Source: Trichopria drosophilae (taxonomy: Eukaryota; Arthropoda; Insecta; Hymenoptera; Diapriidae). Taken from it: a DNA stretch of 64,000 bases. The notes beneath the pieces were generated by a model. It did not search any database. It was not told the origin of the DNA and saw only the letters and a list, made by a program, of their open reading frames with translations. The DNA lies in NCBI GenBank assembly GCA_030407085.1, contig CM059587.1, forward strand, positions 92,499,001 through 92,563,000, given 5' to 3'. Position numbers and translations under genes: made by a program. Below, one piece after another: positions 1 through 14,440 of this stretch. Numbering within the stretch: position 1 is the first letter of the stretch; every line of letters begins with the position of its first letter.

Positions 1-3000
1 CGACGCAGAGGGAAAGACGGAGATGAAACTAGCGCGGATCAAAGGATAATGGGGTGGACTGATAGCGCTCTGATTTGATTGTTGCTCCGGCTATTGTACC
101 GGATAGCTGTCTCCTCTATTGTACCAGGTTATAGGATTCGCATAGTAGAGCGGTTACGTATGCGAATCAGCAAATTCCCGTGTCCCTCTTGTGCCACTGA
201 CGTTATCTCTCGTGTTTCTGTAAAACGTAATAATCGTCCAAAGCATCGAAATCTTCTCCGCCGAGAGACAACTATTGGACGTTATGCTTTTCAGTTTTAT
301 CTCCGCTTATTTATTGTTATTCATTTTTATACGAAATTCGCGGTTTCGCGGTTCTCCATGTTCGTTATTAACTTGTCAGCAAAAGATTAATCGGAAGAAA
401 TATTACCCTGACGGATTTACTACGGGATATATGTTATCGGGTTTGCGCTGAACTTTTCGGTTTAACGATGTTTTTGGTCGATCTTTCGTGGGGATCTTTC
501 ATTATATTGAAATAGAAATGTCTCTTTAAAATAAATGAAACGTTAATAAATAATCAATCGAGTTGCCAATTTTTAGGTAACCCAAAAAAACAGTTGCCAA
601 CTTTTTTTATCTCATTCGTCTGCCGTTGGACCATCTGGAAGTAAACATGAGCTCAGACTGGCTGGTATCCGTAGGGTACATCCTCCTGGGGATGTCGTGA
701 AGAGTCCCCCGTGATGTTCAAATGTCCTTTTTATATAGTTGCCTTACTGTTCTCAGGACATCCTCCATACAAAATAGTCCAATAGCCTATCCAAAAATAG
801 ATATTTGGTAGTCCTAAGGATTTCTGAGGAAGTCCTCAGGAGGATGTGCTATAGAGCTCAGATTGTATTGACCAGAGGTCATAAGTTTCATTATAATTTT
901 ACAATATGGACGCGGCGAAAGTTAGATGTTAAGAAGAGAATAATCGATATCCTGATACTAACTGACAATATGTTTATATTTATGTTCAATATCAGAGATA
1001 TTAGTGACAATGATACTTCCATGTTATAAACTTGTTCTAATCATCAAGATTGTTAGAAATTGAAATTCTGGCGATCTATTACTAATTCAGACAGTGCACT
1101 GGACTGAGGTCGTCCTTAGACGTTCCACAGGACGTCCAAATATTGGCGTTTTTCGCCCTGTCATAATCTTGAGGACATCCTAGGAAGACAGTAGCCTCAA
1201 TGAAGTAAATTAAAGGATAGGCGTTAATACTTGTTAGTCATGAGAGACTTATTAGGTCGACCTTAGATATTTCATAGAACGTCAAAACGTTTATAATCCT
1301 ATAGAACTCCGCAAAATATTCTCAAGATATAGAAGGCTAAGACCATATTTAAGTGGACATTAGGAAGATGTTCTAACTATATCGAGAAAAATAATTCTCA
1401 TAACAATTTCATGTGGGCTACTTCATCGGTCGAAAAGTTTATCAAATGGATTCAGATAAAAGCGATTTAATAATAATGCTTTACCAATAATATGGTTGTT
1501 TAACTAAGTAATGTATTAGTAATCTGTAATTAAAATATGAATATATACACCACCATAATAAAAAGCATTAATTTCTAACTTTCTTCATTATGCTGGAGAT
1601 TTTTATAATGAAATTTGAAAATAAAATAATAAAAAAACATTTTAATGTAATGATAATAGTAAATATAGTTAACAACATTTTTTATACAACGAACTCATTG
1701 AATTTAATTTTCATGAATCAATGCTAAAGTAATTATTGTTAGTAACATCACTGAGTAAATATGGGTATAATATATTATGAATTGTATTATTCGTGAAATT
1801 GATGGTAATTGATATTTGAAACTATCCAGCCCGGTGATTATTGATATAGTGTCAATGCGTAGCTAGTCATGAATCATTAATACGGCATGTAAATTTATTT
1901 TCAGTGTCTAGCGTGAACTTCAACTCAATATCTTCAATATGAAATGAAATGAGGAAATACCAATAGAAAACATCATCAGAAATAGCTAAAATGATAGGCA
2001 TTGAAATTGACAACATTTTTAAGTATCACTACTACTAACATCTTAAACACGTTACGTAATAATGATAAATTTAAAAAAAAACTTATGTTAATATTAGAAC
2101 GACTATTGTCCTATTTTGTTACACTTAGTTTTCGTTGTAAGATAATTTAATAGACTTCGACTGCTTTACATTTTCAATAAGTTGAAAGTTTTTGCATGAA
2201 GTTATTTTAATCGAAAAGAATTTCAATTTTTTTTTGCTGTCATCATTATAATTATAAACTACACGTACATAATATATGATAAATTTCCCTAATATATGGA
2301 CTTAAGAGTGATTTTTCTATGGGGGGTTGATTAGCGTAGTTTTACACTTACAAACCGGTGTAGTAAACATCAGAAGTATAGTCAGTTTTCCTCCTGACTC
2401 TGGAAAGTAAACCTATAAGTCTAATAGTATAGTTATTTCGACTATAGTTCTGATGATATCACTGAATCCTTTCAACAATTTTCTCAACTACGATTCTTTT
2501 AGAAAATTGATATTCAGGATTATTGTTCAGTAACTTTTGTTCAATTTAAACAGATCATATATAATAATTGTTACCAATGAAAAGAACTATTTATTAGAAA
2601 ATACAAGAAGACACAAATTAAAGAGAAAAACTGAAACCATTAAATGATGTATATTATTTCTGATGTTTTTATAATTAAAAAAACTGATTTAATGTTATTT
2701 ATATTGATTACAATATCAAACTAAACCCCAATACGCACATGACAAAGGATTCAAATTTCTCTTCGAATAATTCATACGATTTGATAACTGTAACTTAGAT
2801 TAAGCCCGCATTTTAAAAACCGCACTAGAATATTGACATATAGAAGAGATGCAATTCGTCAAGTAAATTTTCTTATCACAAAGTGGAATAACCACTGTAA
2901 TGACCCGTACGGAAGAAAAATCATTGTTTGAATAATTTCTACTTGTAAGGTTCCATGAACTATCGATTAATTTATGGATAGTAGTGTGCAAACGACATCG

Positions 3001-6000
3001 CTTGTATTTATGGCTAAAAGCGTAAAAATGTCTTCTAATTTTTGGCTTTTTTTCTGCTTAGTTTCATAAAATTTGTTGTAAGTAATCAAATATCGTATTA
3101 ACTAGTGACTTATAAATTTAGAATAGTTCAATATGCACCCAACGGGGAAAAAGGTTAAACAATGGTTAACTAAAAAGGTTAAATAGGCATAAATAGATAA
3201 TTAGTTAGGTTTACTATCCTACGATTGGACTATTTTTTATTACTATTTTCATCTTAATTTTCATTCCTTTTATTTTGCATTATTTTATCCTGCACTGCTG
3301 AAGTCAAGTTTATAGTGAATCTCTGTTTCTATTTAGAGTGCAACGTGGCGCCACAGTTGCGCAATGAATTCTGAGATTAGCACAGTTTATTGTCTAAGTA
3401 GTAAGCGCCACCTTTAAAGTAGTAAATATACTGAGAAAAATAAATGCTTGTGTATGGATATTTATAAAAGTTAGTAAACGTCGTGGTGAATCTTATACTA
3501 TTTTAGTATCGTTACGTTAATTCATTATTTCGACTAACCAATGCCAATCTAACTACCTTTTAGATAGTAAGGAAATGTAACTATATTCATAACGTTTGAC
3601 TGAACACCCCATAAGTATGTACTTAGTTCTACTGCTACAATATGAAAATATAAACCAGTTTATACATCCTTCGTACAGTTATATATATATATATCAAATG
3701 TAATAACAGGATCTTTCCCTCTCATCAATCTAACTATTTATTTTTCTGTGCTAAGTATACCAGAAAAAAACACATTGAACATGAACCGAAAATTACTGAA
3801 GTGGTCCTGAAAAGGACTAGTCTTTTAAAAATAGATATGTTGTGGATGATCAGTTGTAACCATGCAAATTTTCTGATCTTGCCAACTTCAGGACATTTCA
3901 GAATTTTTTTTCGTTTACCAGAGCAGTTGAACGTGACGTCTTGTCTTATTTTTATATATTTCCATTACATATTACCAATATTTGTAAAGTAGAAAAATGA
4001 ATCATCTTAAATCAGTTAGATGGGCCTGCTGAAACATTATGCTCATCGAGCAAACATTGCCATCCGAGCGACTTCTTAATATATGTACCACTAACGAGTT
4101 TCCAAACTGAAGATAAATCCTCATCGAGGACTCGAAGACCGAATTATATGCACGATGTTTGAAAATATTAAAGTCATGTTTTATTTTAAGTAATGCACGC
4201 GTCATATACTGAAAGTTACAATCCCGTTAGCGGCCATCTTTTCCTCACACCTGTGACACGTGGTCGGAAGTAACGCTAGAGTTATCGGCGACACACGTGC
4301 CGGTACCAAATCGCACATGCATGAAGATACGTACACTTCAGTAAGATACGTTCTACTTCAGGGGAAAGTCGAGCATATCGTCATTTATGCAGGCATAATT
4401 AAAGAATACCAAGTTGCGCGTAACAATTTATAACCAATAATGTCGTGTATTTGCGTCCTCTTGCCGAAATACTTTTACTTTTATGCTAATAAGACGTTAT
4501 TGCGCTTAATGTTTATGCATTTTTTCAATTAAACAAATTCTAAATCAAGTTCTCAAAAAAAAAAGAAACTGACTGGTAGGAAACTCTTTTTCCCGTGAGT
4601 ATCAGTTTCGCCTGAGTGGAGTCGAGAGGGTTGTTCCCTAAATGCTGAGCCTAATTCGGATGTCCCCGACCTTTATGCCGTACACGCGACGAAAGGCTCA
4701 TCGGCAAATAGAACCCAAGAGACTAATTATTGTGAAATCCGATGAACAAATATCAACTAACCCGAAAAAGATTGTCGATGATCGGTAACGTCACGTTGGA
4801 ATTGATTGTCAAAGATTGACGGTGTAAAAGAATAAAAAGATCTGTAGACAATTAAGCATTGAAGATTACAATATAATATCATTATAAAACTGATGATGAT
4901 ATTATCGTGTTTATTAATAATAATGTCATACTATGATAATAATCGTATACTATATCGATTAATAGTTGCCAAATATTATTCAAATATTATTAACTACGTT
5001 CACAGTTGTAACAATTTCTCCATATGCTGCAAATAAAGAAACTAATTAAGACTGTCCTGTCTATATCTAGAATCATTTCTTTACGTCAGGTTAATTATTG
5101 AAACACAAATTGTGTTTGTATATTCCTGACTGCACGCCGATATAATAATGTCCTCAAGAAATCCACAGGACATCAAAATGTCACCATATAACGTCTTATA
5201 ACCACACTCAGAAATAAAGTAGTTGAAATGACCATTATTTTACTATGAATCATAGTGTGAAATGAGGACTAGGCGTGGTAATAGTTAAAATGACTATTCT
5301 GAAATAGTAAAGTTTAAGTATTGTTTCATGATTCAAAATGCTACTTATTATAATAGACAAATAGACTCAACTATTTTGAAATAATCATTTAAGAAAATTA
5401 CTACCTTCACCAAGAGAAATTGTATAAGAAATTGTCATAAAAATATGGAAAGGAGTCAATATTTACTTTTTAAAATTATTTGTAAACTTTTATATCATAG
5501 TATATGAAAAGTCCACTTTTCTCCCTTCGTTCTTTGTTTAAGATAATCAAGGAAACAATGAGAGAAACAAAAATCAACACTGCGCTAAGTTTGTGAATGT
5601 CACACTCTAGCCAGTTAAAAAATGTATTATGCATTGCCATTATACACACAAATTTCAATGTCGTGTAACTAGTCTCGAAAGGTACACGTGCGTATCCGAC
5701 ATATATTATATATTATCACATCTTGACGCCCGACGGTCTGTCTTATGAACAAATGAAAATCCACTTCAATAACAGGAGCTCGGAAAAAAAACAACTGCGA
5801 ACGCCGCCTCGCCACCTGGCGGCATCAAAACACACGGGATGTCGCAGTCTTTACTATGGATTTATAGTAAATACAAATTTTAACTATGCATAATAGTAAA
5901 TATAAAGATTTACTACGAGACATTGTGTGAAATGAGGACTACACTAGATTATAGTTATTGTCATATTTATTTAAATCATTCTACATAGTTGAGTTTTTTA

Positions 6001-6555
6001 ACTATGAGGCGATAGTTGGTGTAACAAAATTATAGTAAAATCGACTATGAAAGTGGTAAATTTAAATATTTTTCATAGTAGATTTAACTATATTTTTCCA
6101 ACTATGTGATATAGTCAATTTATTAATGGATTTTTTTCTCAGTGTACCAGCGATGTTAAAGTGGAGCGATTACTAAGTTGAGTTTATTCTTTTCTAACAA
6201 TAGGAAAGATTGGTTAATGTTGACCAGTTGATATTAAACGGTTTAGATTAATAGCAGGTTACTATTATATAGTGTTACTATGAAACTTTTGTAAATTAAA
6301 CTTATTTTTAGTGAGTAATTACTTAATTCTCCTGGCAAATGAGTCGCAGTTGCAATTGGGGATAGAATTTTCTATCTGTATTTATTGGCCAATTATAGTT
6401 CACCAGTCTTTTCATCTATGCGTAATATTTGACATATTGTCAATTCAACCAATATTTTTTGTTTAACATTATAGATGTACTGTATATTTCAAGTATTTAG
6501 TACAGAAAAATGCATAAACTCAATTCTATTGAACAGAAAAATTAAATTTGAGTAT

Positions 6556-6556
6556 T

Positions 6557-6639
<83 letters not shown>
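6556..6639. repeat. (TA)n microsatellite
   Basis: A nearly pure TA dinucleotide run interrupted once by a C. Confidence 0.95.
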
Positions 6640-6642
<3 letters not shown>

Positions 6643-6971
6643 ATATGTATAATTATTGCATATGTATATTTATATAAATATATTCATATATTTATTTTTT
6701 TCAATCAAATAATTAAAGAATTAGCCAAATTTCAGAAGCTTTTAAATATTACATCATATATATAAGTGCAAAAATCTTCCTTGTTTAGAAGCTATGCATA
6801 ATTTGACGTATTCTATTTTTGTACGGCAATCGAATTTCTTTTTCTATTTTTGTTGCAAAAACGATTTGCTTACTTATTTTGGTCCGTAATCAAACTGCTT
6901 ATTAGATCGAAAAAACTACGATTCTATTTATTTGGAAGTTCAATACCTTTTCACAATAAAAACACTATTGT

Positions 6972-7246
6972 TTAACCCTTTAACGCTCAAATGGCCAAGA
7001 TTTTAACGACAACTTGAAGCCCGTGCCTTTCAATTATAACCAGTGTGGAAAAAATATTGGGATGCATATTCTTGTCTAAAAAAGTATTATTAAATGTATT
7101 TATAAATTTGGTTATGCCATTGGAAAGATGAGACTTTTTTACACAAGAATATGTATCCCAATATTTTCTCCAGACTGATTATAATTGAAAGCCACGGGCT
7201 TGAAGTTGACGTTAAAATTTTGGCCATTTGAGCGTTAAAGGGTTAA
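6972..7246. mobile_element. piggyBac-type MITE, 275 bp
   Basis: Ends read TTAACCCTTTAACGCTC and its complement GAGCGTTAAAGGGTTAA. The arms pair over most of the length (CAAATGGCCAAGATTTTAACG against the complement near 7225, and ATTCTTGT/ACAAGAAT further in). TTAA flanks plus CCC...GGG termini are the hallmark of piggyBac-derived elements. No coding capacity. Confidence 0.8.
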
Positions 7247-8739
7247 TAATAGTATATTATACATAAGTTTGGTTTAAAGCTGGTTTGGCCATGTGATATA
7301 AACGTTATTTTCTTACGCTGTTATTGAACTGTCGTTTAATGTACGTGTATCGTACACGTTTATAATACGTATGTGGTATAAGAAACGTAATTTAAACGTT
7401 AAAATCGTGAATGTAGTATCTTCAATAGAACAAGTGTAAAGTGAGTTTAATAAAGGTAATATCACAAATAAATATACCTGTACGAAGGACTTTTAAATTT
7501 TCTCAAAGATACTCCAGTTATAAAACGTGTGCATAATTTAGTTTAATATTCGTTTATGACATACGTTAGTATAACGTTGAACCTATACCACCTTTAAATC
7601 GAAGATATTTCCGGTAGTCTTCTTCAAATTTGGCGGCATATTAGAATGCCTGTTAGTTGAAAATAAATTTTAACCTCGAAATGTGTAATTGAACATTTGC
7701 GGGTTTAACCTAGAAATTGAATTATATATAGTAAATTTTTCATATTAATAAATAAAAAAATTCTCATATCGCGTTAGGTTTTTGAGATATTATGGGCTTT
7801 TTCTTTAGTTGAACCATATAGTACTATTCTTTCTCTTTAATGTTAGAGTCGCGGAGTTTGATTACGATTTTTCTTCAGCAACTTGAAATTACAAGAAATG
7901 TCCCGTTAATGTCTTAATATTTTATGGCCGACATTTTTTACTGGTTATTTTCGCTAGAAAATTTGTACTCGGATAATTATAAATTTGAAGTAAATATATT
8001 AAATTTTCGCATTCAAGAATGTGATATTTTGGATTCAAAATGGCATATAAAAACGTTATTAAAAAACATGTTTTCAGATATAATACTAACGATACAAATT
8101 TTCAGGTACCAGGGGTCAACTGAAATGAGCAAATGAGTTATATGTAGGTTTACTTATTCTGTGGTCTTTTTCTGCAATTATAAAAAATTGTATAATCACT
8201 CGACGTGGCCAAATTACTTTAGATATCTACATTTTTCATTACTGGCAATGTTTTCTGGAAATTATTTTATGCGAAATTAGGAATTTCCATTCAGATTCGT
8301 AATTCACTACTCTGAACACCGCCAAATCCAAATGTCCCAGAAAAAATACCCACTAGAAAAATATGTGCCTCAAAGTATTTGATGCAAGTGCTCATATCAT
8401 CAACACGACAAATATAACAATTTCTATAAATAATTAAAGCGGTTTTACACCGGATTTTAGACCTACCAATGAAAATAAACAGGAAGTGGTTCAAAACCTG
8501 GATAACCTTTTCCCAAGCATGCAAGAAACTTAACGGAAGGGATATCAAAGTTCTCCTAGAGACTCAACGTTTCGGATCTATTTTGATCCCTCTTCAGGAG
8601 GTAATGATTAACAAGAAGAAATCGTTAATGATTTATGGGAAAAAGTATGCTCTTTTAGATTCTGCTAAAAGAATAGGTCCGAAACTCGTTCCAAAAATGA
8701 TACACCTGGCTTTTTCTTAAAAAAAAACTAATCTTTATA

Positions 8740-9570
8740 GGGGGAGTAGGGGCAAAGTGGGATTTTGACGTTTCGCTGTATTAGAAAATTTCCTATGTAT
8801 CTGTTTGCATTGTTTATTTACAAAAGAGTTATCGTAATACAAATTTTGAAACATATTTCACTTTCTATTCAGTATTTTCCACCCGTTCGAACATGACCTA
8901 GGAAGTCAAAGTCAATTTGTAAATTCATACATATTTTCAATCGATCAGTAAGTATCAATAAATTAAACGTAATTAAAATCTAGATTGGATGACTTAATAG
9001 TCTTCTCGTACACTCAATTTTCGTTTTTTACTTGTTTCATTTAGGGTTGAGGATGATTTTTTACGACGTGTTTAAAAAAATTTTATTTTGGGGCAAAGTT
9101 AGATGTATCCCGTTTTGATTTCGGTTCACAGAGATAAGTAAGAACTCTCTTTCTCCCTCTTCCTCTCTCTCTCTCTCTCTCTCTCTCTTGAGTTATGTCC
9201 ACGGCTCGTAGTGGCCAGGACACTAATAAATAAATTTTTAATCAATCTCTCTCTCTCTCTTTCTCTCTCTCTCTCCCTCTCTCTCCCTCCCCCTCTCTTT
9301 CTCTCTCTCTCTCTCTCTGTCGAACCTTTCCAGAAGTAATTTTGACAACCCGTCCCACTTTGCCCCTGGATTTTCAGATTTCTCAAAAAAAGTTTTTTCG
9401 TAAAATTGAAATTTGGAGTATTAAACAAATACTTTTTTTTAAATGCGTTTCATAATAAGTTAGTTGAGAACCTAAATAAGGGTTTCTAAACCACACCTAA
9501 CCATTCTTATGCCCCATATTTTTTGTATACAAATTTTTCCAAAACCATCCCACTTTGCCCCTACTTCCCC
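8740..9570. mobile_element. MITE with GGGGCAAAGTGGGA ends
   Basis: The left end GGGGGAGTAGGGGCAAAGTG and right end CACTTTGCCCCTACTTCCCC are inverted repeats, each flanked by TA. Extra subterminal copies of GGGGCAAAGT lie at about 9091 and, inverted, at about 9354. The middle holds (CT)n tracts (9161-9188 and 9245-9318). It is about 830 bp and non-coding; the GA-rich frame across it is low complexity. TA target suggests a Tc1/mariner-type origin. Confidence 0.7.
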
Positions 9571-11427
9571 TAATAGTTTTTTCTTAAATCTACCATTGAC
9601 GCCCGTAAAAGTACATGCAAACAATCGCGTTGAAAGGGTTCTAGAGAGTGGTAACTCTCACGTTTCGAAATTTCAAAATGACGACTAGCAAATGGAGCTT
9701 AAAGAACTGATTTTGTGTATTATTTCTTTGTTAGGCAATCGATGAAATTTTCTAAATCAGCCATAACTCCATAACTCCAAATGTATGTTTCTGTGGTAGC
9801 TGAATACATATATGATGTCACATTTTCGAAAGTAAAAATGGCGGATACAATATAACGGATGACATTTTAAAAATATTCTTCCTTTGTTAGCCAACCGATG
9901 TTAGCCAACCGATTGACCTTTGTTAGCCAACCGAAGTGTCGGTTTGGTACATAGTAGTAAAGTTTAATACATAACCTCAAATATCTCAAAATACCAACAT
10001 GACGGGACAATTCTGATCCCAAATTCGGATTCTACGAAAAAAATTACTTGGGAAATGATCCTTCTCTTTTGAACAACAAAACTATGTTGGACTGGATTAG
10101 AAATCGCTTTTTATAGTTAATTATATACAGAAGTTACTATATTTTACACAAACTTGTTAAGAATTACAATTTTTTGTTACGATTAGCTGTTATTAGTTAT
10201 CTTACGTCAATTGATACAAAATGGAGGGAAAGAAACCTGACATTGTCTTTATATTAGGGAGGCTAATCCATCTACGGTGATCAAACATTACATACCTGAT
10301 GAGGCGTTGATCTGTTCAACCTGATCAGATCCATACCAAAACTTTAACCTAATTTTCAAGATCATTTTGCATTTTGAAATAATACAATTTACCAAACAAT
10401 TATCAAACTTCTATAAATAGACAAGATAATATTAAATCAAATTGTGTTTATATTCAAAGATTGCGATTGGCTCAGAAAGGTCTATGACTAAAAAGGTTTC
10501 ATCGTATATTTACTTCTTCCAGCGACTAAGAGTCGTCAAAGTCACAAACGTAATTTTCGGTGTTAACTTCAATTTTCGACATTTCTTTCTAGTTTTGTAG
10601 ATTTGATGTTCAATTTTGAAGAGCCAATGAAGACACGACACTGTAAAAGGGCTAGGTGCAAAGGGGTGAGGCCTCTCGTCGCTTGTAATCAACTAAGGTT
10701 TTCAGAGGGTGTCTCGGAGGAAACGCCTGCCTTTTGCCGTGTCTCTGCCAATGTAACCCCCTTTGCCCCTTACCCCGAATACCCGCATTGAAGACAACGG
10801 CCCGTTACACTTCGATCGAACTCGAACCCGCGACTGCAAACATATCTGACGAGGTGAACGCGTCCTCGAAATCAGTAGGGATTTCACGCAGCGTTTCAGC
10901 GCGATATTTCAGTGCATAACAGTGACGAGATAATGAAACGCGAGTCGTAAATGTCTAACGGTAGTTTATGCCCTTCAGACGCCTTTCGAAATTTCAGATT
11001 GATTCGGTTATGGATCTTGTATTATTGACAAGTGTCATTTTTTTCGAGCGAAATGTTCCTGGGGCATTTTATTGATTCTGAAGAACCGCATAGGCTGTCA
11101 ATCGCAGTCGTTGATGCATTTGCATTTTTACTGCTACGAAAAGAATTTAAGACATTTAGATGCTATATTGATTGGGCATTTTTCAAAATCTCAGGCAAAA
11201 ATTTAAATTAACAAATTTTTTCAATTTAATAGAAATGACTGATAACGTTGATTTTTATTTTAAAAAAATGCAGGAAAACATAATATTTGTGGGATTAGTA
11301 CCAGACTATCTTCGAAAAACACAGAAAAACGTGTTATTCATCTGAAATTTTATATTAGTTACAATATCATTTTAGGAAATTTTTAGAATAAATTTTTCAT
11401 AGCCATAAAAAGTCATGTCTAGACTTG

Positions 11428-11787
11428 AGGGGTGCACCTCAAAAACACGACATTTCAAAATACAGACAATTTATCCGTAACGCCACCCTTGAGGTCTCAC
11501 TGAAAGGTAATTTCAAGGTCAAAAATGTTTGACCAAGGGGTTAATTGTGTAGGCCACTTGAAGGTCAAATTGCCTTCGAAATGTGCTTAATAAATAATCC
11601 GGGGGTCAAACTGAATTGACCTTCAAGTGGCCTACAAAGTTAACCTCTTAGTCAAACATTTTTTACATTGAAATCGATTTCCAGTGAGACCAAAAGGGCG
11701 GAGACCCAGATAATTGGTCTGTATTTTGAAATGTCTGTATTTTGAAGTGCCTGTTATGTGATTTGTCGGGTTTTTGAGGTGCACCCA
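11428..11787. mobile_element. Inverted-repeat MITE, ~360 bp
   Basis: Arms begin GGGGTGCACCTCAAAAAC and end with the complement GTTTTTGAGGTGCACCC. They pair again at CAAAATACAGACA, GGTCTCACTG, AAATGTTTGAC and TGTAGGCCACTTGAAGGTCA. The two arms have diverged by substitutions and small indels, so it is an old insertion. No coding capacity. Confidence 0.7.
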
Positions 11788-14193
11788 ATTTAAGGTAACA
11801 CGTAACCCGAGTGGATTTTTCAACCGTATTCTACTTGAAATCCAGGCGGGTTACCCTGGTTTTGTTCATGTTCCGACAGAGCTTGTCACTCTTCCCTGGT
11901 TAGAGCCCGGTCAGATTTGAGTTACTAACTCGGCTATGGTCGGAACAGGACTAGGTTACCCTAGATATATTCGGAATCTGAATGGGTCTAATACCCATCG
12001 GACTTGGGCCTGGATCTGGACACCAAATCGGGTCTCAGTTCGGATCTCAGATAGAATCCTCGTTACATTTGGGTCAAATCGAGTTAATTCTACATTGAAA
12101 GGTCCCAGAAGCTGCCCGAATAGTAAATAAAATTTCAAATCTGGAAAAATTAGGATAAATCCTTGAGTTGTTAGTTGTTATTAAGACCAATACATGACTA
12201 AACATATTTGAGATATTAGCAGGACTCTTCTGAAGATACCACGAGAAGATATTGCAAGAATGTCTTCAGGACATACTAATCTAAAGATTGTAATGACTAC
12301 ACTAAAGAACAACAACGTTTGGACACCATCAAAGGAACCAAATAAATAGTTTCAGCAGGGAATACATTGATTACTAACCAACTAATGGACATAATAACAA
12401 TTTCTTATTGCAACTATTTTCTTAGGTACTCACCAATTTCTCATCCAGATCTGAGAATACTAAGCGGTGCCTAAGCCAATTCTTTCTTTCCCGTGTAGAT
12501 TCAGTATAGCTTGAAAATGGTTTCCATATACAATTTTGGAATCGATGTTATAATATAATATAATATAATATTATACGCATGTTAACGAAAAACTTACTGA
12601 AAATTTACTGAAAATTTACTGAAAATATTTCAGAAAAATATTACGATAACCATGTATTACTCAGCGGATTGAAAATATATCAACACATATATAAATTGCA
12701 GAACTAGTATATTATTTTTTCACAACTATACCTCTGTCGCTAGCGTAATATTCTATAGAGAGAAACAAAGAGTTAATGGAACCACGAAGAAATGGTAGAC
12801 ACGATTTTAATATCGCAAGGTTATAGTTGATATGTAAGGTTATGTTCGATTGGTTCAAGTACCAGCGGGATATAGTAAATGGAAAAATAAAATTGTCATT
12901 TACAATGAAACCGTTGATTTAACTACTTTTTGTATTAAAGTTTTACCATTATAAAATCGCCCTATGAACTATTTTCTATCCCTCTGGGTAGCATATTATA
13001 GCATACTACTATATTGACCATAGATTTTAAACATTACCAAATAAGTTATTAAATAGCGTACAAAAAATATTTGCATTAGTTCTCTGCTAGACTATAGTAC
13101 ATTTTTTAACTCCATCACATTTCAAACAAGTTTCTTATGTTTTGTCGAATACAATTGAAGATCATATTGTTCCCCAAATATACGTTATTAAGACAAACAA
13201 AATGTATCAGCTTCGATCAGGAAATAAAAAATTTGAATGGATATTTAACCAATTTAAGTCTTAAAATAAAAATCTAGTTTCATTAGATTTTATGCATCAT
13301 CGACATGGCCTACGAATTCTTATGCATTTGATGACGTTTAATATCCGGATTCTCCACATTTTTTATTGAAATTTCTGAAAATTTTGGAAGGAAATGCAGC
13401 CCGAGAATAATTGTACCAAGAAAACGGGATTAAAAGTGGTGACAAAAATATTTTTGTATATTTTGTTTTGCTCCCTATAACGAGGGAGCAAAATAGCACT
13501 TTCTCTGCCTAGGGACCAAAATATGTTTCTCACACTCTGCGGCAAACACCTCTCTTGCTTCCTAGTTGCATAATGTACTATTAAGAAAATATAAAGTAAA
13601 TATAATGAGGTATTCCGTGGAATTGTTGCACAACTATAGCGTAGCCCAATTTTGGTGTTAACTATACTAGAGTTATCTGAAACTAATATGATGAGAGTAA
13701 CTATGTTACGATTGTCACAACTATATTTGTCCACCGATTATACATAGAGTTTCAATAACTATTACTATGTAAAATACCAGGTGTTTTAAGTACTTTTGCG
13801 ATTTTTATGTTCCCAATTATATAATTATTCTCGTTATATATTTATGTTCAATAATTATAATTTAAATAATAATAATAATAAACTGCTTTTACCTTTTTCA
13901 GAGTAACTGATGCCACAATCCACAGCTGAACTGTTTTACTAAAACCATCCTCAGTGCCAGTCACATAACTTTCGAAAAATCGTATTCTGTATTGTGTTGC
14001 ACGGCTCTATACCAACATCGTGGAAAGTAAGTAAACTGCCCAAAAACTGACTCATTTTGTACTTGAAATATTTGTATAATATATACATACATCACTAAAA
14101 ACTGAAAATATTACATTTTATGTGAAGCACTATGTTTTACTGAAAACATTTTTGACTGAAATGGTAGTTTTTTTTATTATCTCATTTGTTAGC

Positions 14194-14219
14194 AGTAGTA
14201 GTAGTAGTAGTAGTAGTAG
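14194..14219. repeat. (AGT)n microsatellite
   Basis: About nine tandem AGT units. Confidence 0.9.
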
Positions 14220-14263
14220 AAATAAAACAAAAATATGCATAATATCAGGCTTAAAACACATTA

Positions 14264-14440
14264 CATAATAATAATAATAATCGACTTTATTGCTTATATC
14301 AGGAATACACTATATACATGGGAGAGTTCACTTACTTACTAAATATATATAAGCAAAAGGCGAGACACAGCACCACTAAGCTGTTTTACAGTCTGACCCT
14401 AATATATGTCGTTCTTACAATATATGTATATGTCTGCAAA
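14264..14440 (-). mobile_element. Truncated non-LTR retrotransposon 3' end
   Basis: On the - strand the segment ends in AATAAAGTCGATT followed by (ATT)n, preceded by a GTGCTGTGTCTCGCC-type stretch. An AATAAA followed by a short simple-repeat tail is typical of the 3' end of CR1/Jockey/I-type LINEs, which usually insert 5'-truncated. No reverse transcriptase text remains, so the clade cannot be named. Confidence 0.45.

Noticed and set aside
9126..9428. 100-codon - strand frame rich in Arg-Glu
   Set aside because: It is translation of the (CT)n repeat inside the MITE.
10800..10850. GGGTTCGAG (on the - strand) resembling a tRNA T-loop
   Set aside because: There is no acceptor or anticodon stem around it; an isolated word.
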